64,000 nucleotides of DNA from Metopolophium dirhodum. Lineage: Eukaryota > Arthropoda > Insecta > Hemiptera > Aphididae. The position numbers were made by a program, and so were the translations under genes. The stretch spans positions 3,224,001 through 3,288,000 of the forward strand of contig NW_026869896.1 in assembly GCF_019925205.1 (NCBI RefSeq). Reading direction: 5' to 3'. The notes beneath the pieces were generated by a model. That model saw only the letters and a program-made list of their open reading frames with translations. It made no database searches and was not told where the DNA came from. Within the stretch, counting starts at the first letter, position 1; each line of letters starts with the position of its first letter. Positions 63,451-64,000 of the stretch are shown here, in pieces.

Positions 63451-64000
63451 TATTCATCAACATATTATGTTTTTTTTTTAATTTGAAATGATGTACCCCA
63501 ACAATGAATAACGTTAATATTTACGTAATTATTGAGTTCTAAATTCTAGTTTTGGGTTCAACTAATCTATCTATAGGTGACTAATGTATTTGCAGTTGAC
63601 TAAAGACTTATTCATCAACAAATTATGTTTTTTTTTAATTTGAAATGATGTACCCCAACAATGAATATGTTAATATCAACGTATTTATTGACTTCTAAAT
63701 TCTAGTTTTGCGTACAACTAATCTATCTATAGGTGACTAATGTATTTGCAATTGACTAAAGTCTTATTCATCAACTTAATATGTTTTTTTATAAATTTGA
63801 AATTATGTAACCCAAGACTAAAAAATGTTCATATAAGCGTTAATATTGAGTTCTAAATTCTAGTTTTCTGATCATGTAGTTTATGTATAGTGGATAAATG
63901 TATTTTCAATTGTCTGAAGTCTTATTCAACAACATATTATGTTTTTTTTTTAATTTGAAATGATGTACCCCAACAATGAAAAAGGTTAATACTAACGTAA

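Larger units (their letters stand above)
1..64000 (+). repeat. Satellite DNA array, ~157-bp monomer, ~400 tandem copies
   Basis: The box CTAAATTCTAGTTTT recurs about every 157 bases from one end of the window to the other, always in the same orientation; early spacings measured at the GTCTTA motif are 158, 157, 158 and 157. Between boxes each copy keeps TTTGCAATTG, a T-tract and ATTTGAAATGATGTACCCCA. The first 157 bases hold 37 G/C (about 24%). No unique sequence, transposon, gene or RNA gene interrupts the array, and both ends of the window lie inside it. Monomer classes differ strongly, while multi-monomer blocks at defined offsets are nearly identical, which is higher-order organisation. 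A nucleosome-sized AT-rich satellite is typical of eukaryotic centromeric or pericentromeric heterochromatin; that location is inferred. I do not recognise the family or the species. Confidence 0.98.

Noticed and set aside
1..64000. CRISPR array
   Set aside because: The repeat fills the whole period; there are no short repeats separated by unique spacers, and no cas genes.
1..64000. CENP-B box
   Set aside because: The core pattern TTCGnnnnAnnCGGG needs CGGG, which I did not see. TTCGTCAACAAAT and TTCGATCATC share only the TTCG start.
1..64000. Identification as a named satellite such as human alpha satellite or Arabidopsis 178-bp
   Set aside because: Period and sequence do not fit those I know; no match could be searched here, so no family name is given.
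1..64000. TATA boxes, polyadenylation signals and other regulatory motifs
   Set aside because: TATAGTGG, AATAAAT and similar strings recur in almost every monomer as expected from AT-rich sequence; none stands out by position or context.
1..64000. Telomeric or subtelomeric repeat
   Set aside because: No short G-rich telomere unit is present anywhere; the unit is about 157 bp and AT-rich.
1..64000. Inverted segments or an orientation switch within the array
   Set aside because: The CTAAATTCTAG box and the T-tract keep the same strand in every stretch read.
1..64000. Pure assembly artefact as the cause of the near-identical blocks
   Set aside because: Copies carry private single-base differences and varied offsets, which simple duplication of reads would not give; local collapse or expansion still cannot be excluded without reads.

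Overview
The whole window is one uninterrupted satellite DNA array. A monomer of about 157 bp (156 to 159 bp; length changes come mainly from the T-tract) is repeated head to tail from base 1 to base 64000, roughly 400 copies, all in the same orientation. The array runs off both ends, so no flanking unique sequence is visible. I see no protein-coding gene, RNA gene, transposon or promoter. Composition is very AT-rich: 37 G/C in the first 157 bases, about 24%. A long, homogeneous nucleosome-sized satellite with higher-order structure points to a eukaryotic chromosome, most likely centromeric, pericentromeric or other constitutive heterochromatin. The sequence alone does not identify the species, and I do not recognise the family. 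Such a long near-identical array is probably from a long-read assembly (inference).

Each monomer has the same plan: a conserved box CTAAATTCTAGTTTT; a variable left half with two diverged forms (A: ACAACTAATCTATCTATAGG; B: ATCTAGTTTATGTATAGTGG); a conserved stretch TTTGCAATTGTCTGAAGTCTTA; a short variable segment ending in TATG; a T-tract of 8 to 12; the conserved ATTTGAAATGATGTACCCCA; and a variable AACGTA region leading into the next box. At least a dozen monomer classes can be told apart by combining these segments. One class carries a PstI site, one carries a near-perfect or perfect palindrome, and some have the T-tract broken by A residues.

Above the monomer there is irregular, nested higher-order structure. 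Blocks of several monomers are near-identical at offsets that are whole multiples of the monomer, but the multiple changes along the window. From left to right I followed rare variants at offsets of about 940 (6 monomers), 2194 (14), 4235 (27), 3604 (23), 3290 (21), 3763 (24), 2668 (17), 2980 and 2975 (19), 3760 (24), 1880 (12), 3456 (22), 942 (6), 2514 (16), 1415 (9), 2048 (13), 1729 (11), 4086 (26), 2828 (18), 786 (5), 1414 to 1416 (9), 2992 (19) and 2046 (13).

Layout by region: 1 to 8.2 kb, a 27-monomer unit and a partial copy; 8.2 to 13.7 kb, overlapping copies at 3290, 3763 and 2668; 13.3 to 23 kb, a 19-monomer tandem; 23 to 32.5 kb, 12- and 22-monomer copies with new variants; 32.5 to 36.7 kb, a clean 13-monomer tandem; 36.7 to 48 kb, 11-, 26-, 18- and 5-monomer copies; 48 to 64 kb, 9-, 19- and 13-monomer copies. 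The pattern fits repeated unequal exchange and segmental amplification with gene conversion between monomer classes. There are no genes to connect; any function would be structural (nucleosome phasing, heterochromatin, possibly kinetochore) and is not shown by sequence alone.
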